Shown here: positions 34,251 to 35,012 of the stretch, one piece after another
Numbering within the stretch: position 1 is the first letter of the stretch
Layout: each line of letters opens with the position of its first letter
From: Candidatus Poribacteria bacterium
GTDB taxonomy: Bacteria; Poribacteria; WGA-4E; PCPOR2b
DNA: 35,012 nt
Direction of reading: 5' to 3'
Assembly: GCA_022822005.1 (NCBI GenBank)
Contig: JAJECO010000043.1
Span: forward strand, 1-35,012
The notes under the pieces: model-generated
Seen by the model: the letters and a program-made list of their open reading frames with translations, nothing else
Databases searched by the model: none
What the model was told of the DNA's origin: nothing
Position numbers and translations under genes: made by a program

Positions 34251-34338
34251 AGGGATAAACATATGCCGTCCCGATGAATCGGGATTCAAAGCAGTATGGT
34301 GTAATCCCTATAAACCATCATATTAGGAGGCACTCTTT
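34251..34338 (+). repeat. Duplicated intergenic leader, copy 2 (partner 27267-27354)
   Basis: This is the second copy of the 88-base spacer, with the same palindrome at 34270-34283 and AGGAGG close to the next ATG. It indicates that the genes were duplicated together with their spacers. Confidence 0.75.
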
Positions 34339-35012
34339 ATGTTTAAGTGTTATTTCACCCCCAATTTGACTGGAGTTTGTAAGAAGCAACACCTCATCTC
34401 GCTCGTTTATTTATTTATATTTATCATCAGTTCTCACACTGTAACCGCTCAACAACAGATAGCACTTGATGCCCACGCTATCCTCGAACAGCGCTGCTTC
34501 ATCTGCCACGGTCCTACAGGGTCCTTCAGAGATGCACTCCTAATAGAACACAACGCACTCATCGAAAACGGCACCGTCGTCCCCGGAAACCCACATACCT
34601 CCGAACTCCATAACCGACTCATAACTACGGATATAGTCAAACGGATGCCACTCAATCAACCTCCCCTATCCGATCAAGAAATTAACACCATTCGGAATTG
34701 GATATTAACAGGGGCACCCGATTGGGCAGCAACCACCACAACCAATGGTAACTTTATCTCACCCGACGAAGTACTCACCACCATTGAGACACACCTGATG
34801 TCACTTTCGTCATTTGACCGCGCGTTCGCTCGCTACTTCACATTGACACATCTTCATAACGCAGGAGAGTCTGCGGGGATACTCCAAGAGTACCGCAAAG
34901 CACTGTTTAAATTAGTCAATAGCCTCTCATGGGGGGTTGATGTCAACAACCCTATACCTATTGACCCACAAGGAACAATCTTCTACATCGATCTCAGACA
35001 CTATGAATGGGA
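34339..35012 (+). CDS. Cytochrome-containing LRR-family protein (N-terminal part, cut by window edge)
   Basis: About 224 residues are visible from the ATG at 34339, with AGGAGG about 9 nt upstream. The N-terminus MFKCYFTPNLTG is the intact form of the family signal peptide (core LISLVYLFIFIIS, end TVTAQQ). A heme-binding CFICH lies at about residues 55-59 and RMPL follows. The rest matches the cytochrome half of the 17752 protein nearly residue for residue (NALIENGTVVPGNPHTSEL, WILTGAPDWA, RYFTLTHLHNAGES). It is probably another full-length cytochrome-LRR-cohesin-dockerin protein, but LRR and later domains are outside the window, so that is inference. Confidence 0.87.
   Translation, partial: MFKCYFTPNLTGVCKKQHLISLVYLFIFIISSHTVTAQQQIALDAHAILEQRCFICHGPTGSFRDALLIEHNALIENGTVVPGNPHTSELHNRLITTDIVKRMPLNQPPLSDQEINTIRNWILTGAPDWAATTTTNGNFISPDEVLTTIETHLMSLSSFDRAFARYFTLTHLHNAGESAGILQEYRKALFKLVNSLSWGVDVNNPIPIDPQGTIFYIDLRHYEW
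34419..35012 (+). repeat. Long duplicated block, copy 2 (partner 17817-18410)
   Basis: Indel-free partner of 17817-18410. It continues past the right window edge, so its true length is unknown. Confidence 0.85.

Noticed and set aside
17581-34338. Possible CRISPR array or transposon suggested by many repeats
   Set aside because: The repeats are coding (LRR, cohesin and dockerin paralogy) or duplicated spacers. There are no regular repeat-spacer units, no transposase and no terminal inverted repeats.

Overview
The window looks like a fragment of an uncultured, metagenome-type bacterial genome. The best match I can recognise is the Poribacteria (often sponge-associated) or a close relative. This rests on the repeated C-terminal sorting module with the core NYPNPFNPETWIPYQL, the abundance of eukaryote-like repeat proteins (WD40, internalin-type LRR, TPR), and AT-leaning intergenic regions with short dispersed hairpins. 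This assignment is an inference from protein style, not a database result. No rRNA, tRNA, CRISPR array or transposase was found.

Region 1 (1-15.6 kb) is mostly small-molecule metabolism. At the left edge, a secreted WD40 protein runs off the window on the minus strand. A plus-strand pair follows behind a textbook sigma70-type promoter: an aldo/keto reductase and an adenylate-kinase-like P-loop kinase. It converges on a minus-strand pair made of a secreted BamE/TPR-like protein and a UxuA-type mannonate dehydratase. A six-gene minus-strand cluster (11732 to 5111) then encodes, in transcription order, HyuB-2, an acetoacetate-decarboxylase-family protein, a SAM methyltransferase, an Asp/Glu-racemase/maleate-isomerase-family protein, a DUF3830-type protein and HyuB-1. 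The partner subunit HyuA is absent from the window. A DAO-type FAD oxidoreductase (minus) is divergent from an AcoX-like ATP-NAD-kinase-fold protein (plus), which is followed by a second aldo/keto reductase.

Region 2 (15.6-35 kb) is a co-directional array of giant secreted modular proteins, and it is the most unusual part. Two cohesin-type proteins (one with a single cohesin and a C-terminal sorting domain, one with three cohesins and no sorting domain) are interleaved with four or five LRR proteins. The complete LRR proteins carry, in order, internalin-like LRRs, a lectin-like beta-sandwich, a cohesin, a dockerin and the C-terminal sorting module. Two complete LRR proteins and the truncated last gene also start with a c-type cytochrome module (CxxCH); the two complete ones carry a second CxxCH motif. 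The genes look like products of tandem duplication and block-wise recombination. Cohesin-dockerin cassettes are near-identical between paralogues while the LRRs diverge, a 594-bp block is repeated 16.6 kb apart, and intergenic leaders are duplicated. One cytochrome-LRR gene appears to have been recombined into a cohesin gene, leaving an out-of-frame cohesin stub upstream and a cohesin-gene-type 3' end.

Taken together, the array could encode a cell-surface or secreted assembly held together by cohesin-dockerin contacts, carrying variable LRR binding faces and heme groups. The domain calls come directly from sequence motifs; the assembly itself is inference.
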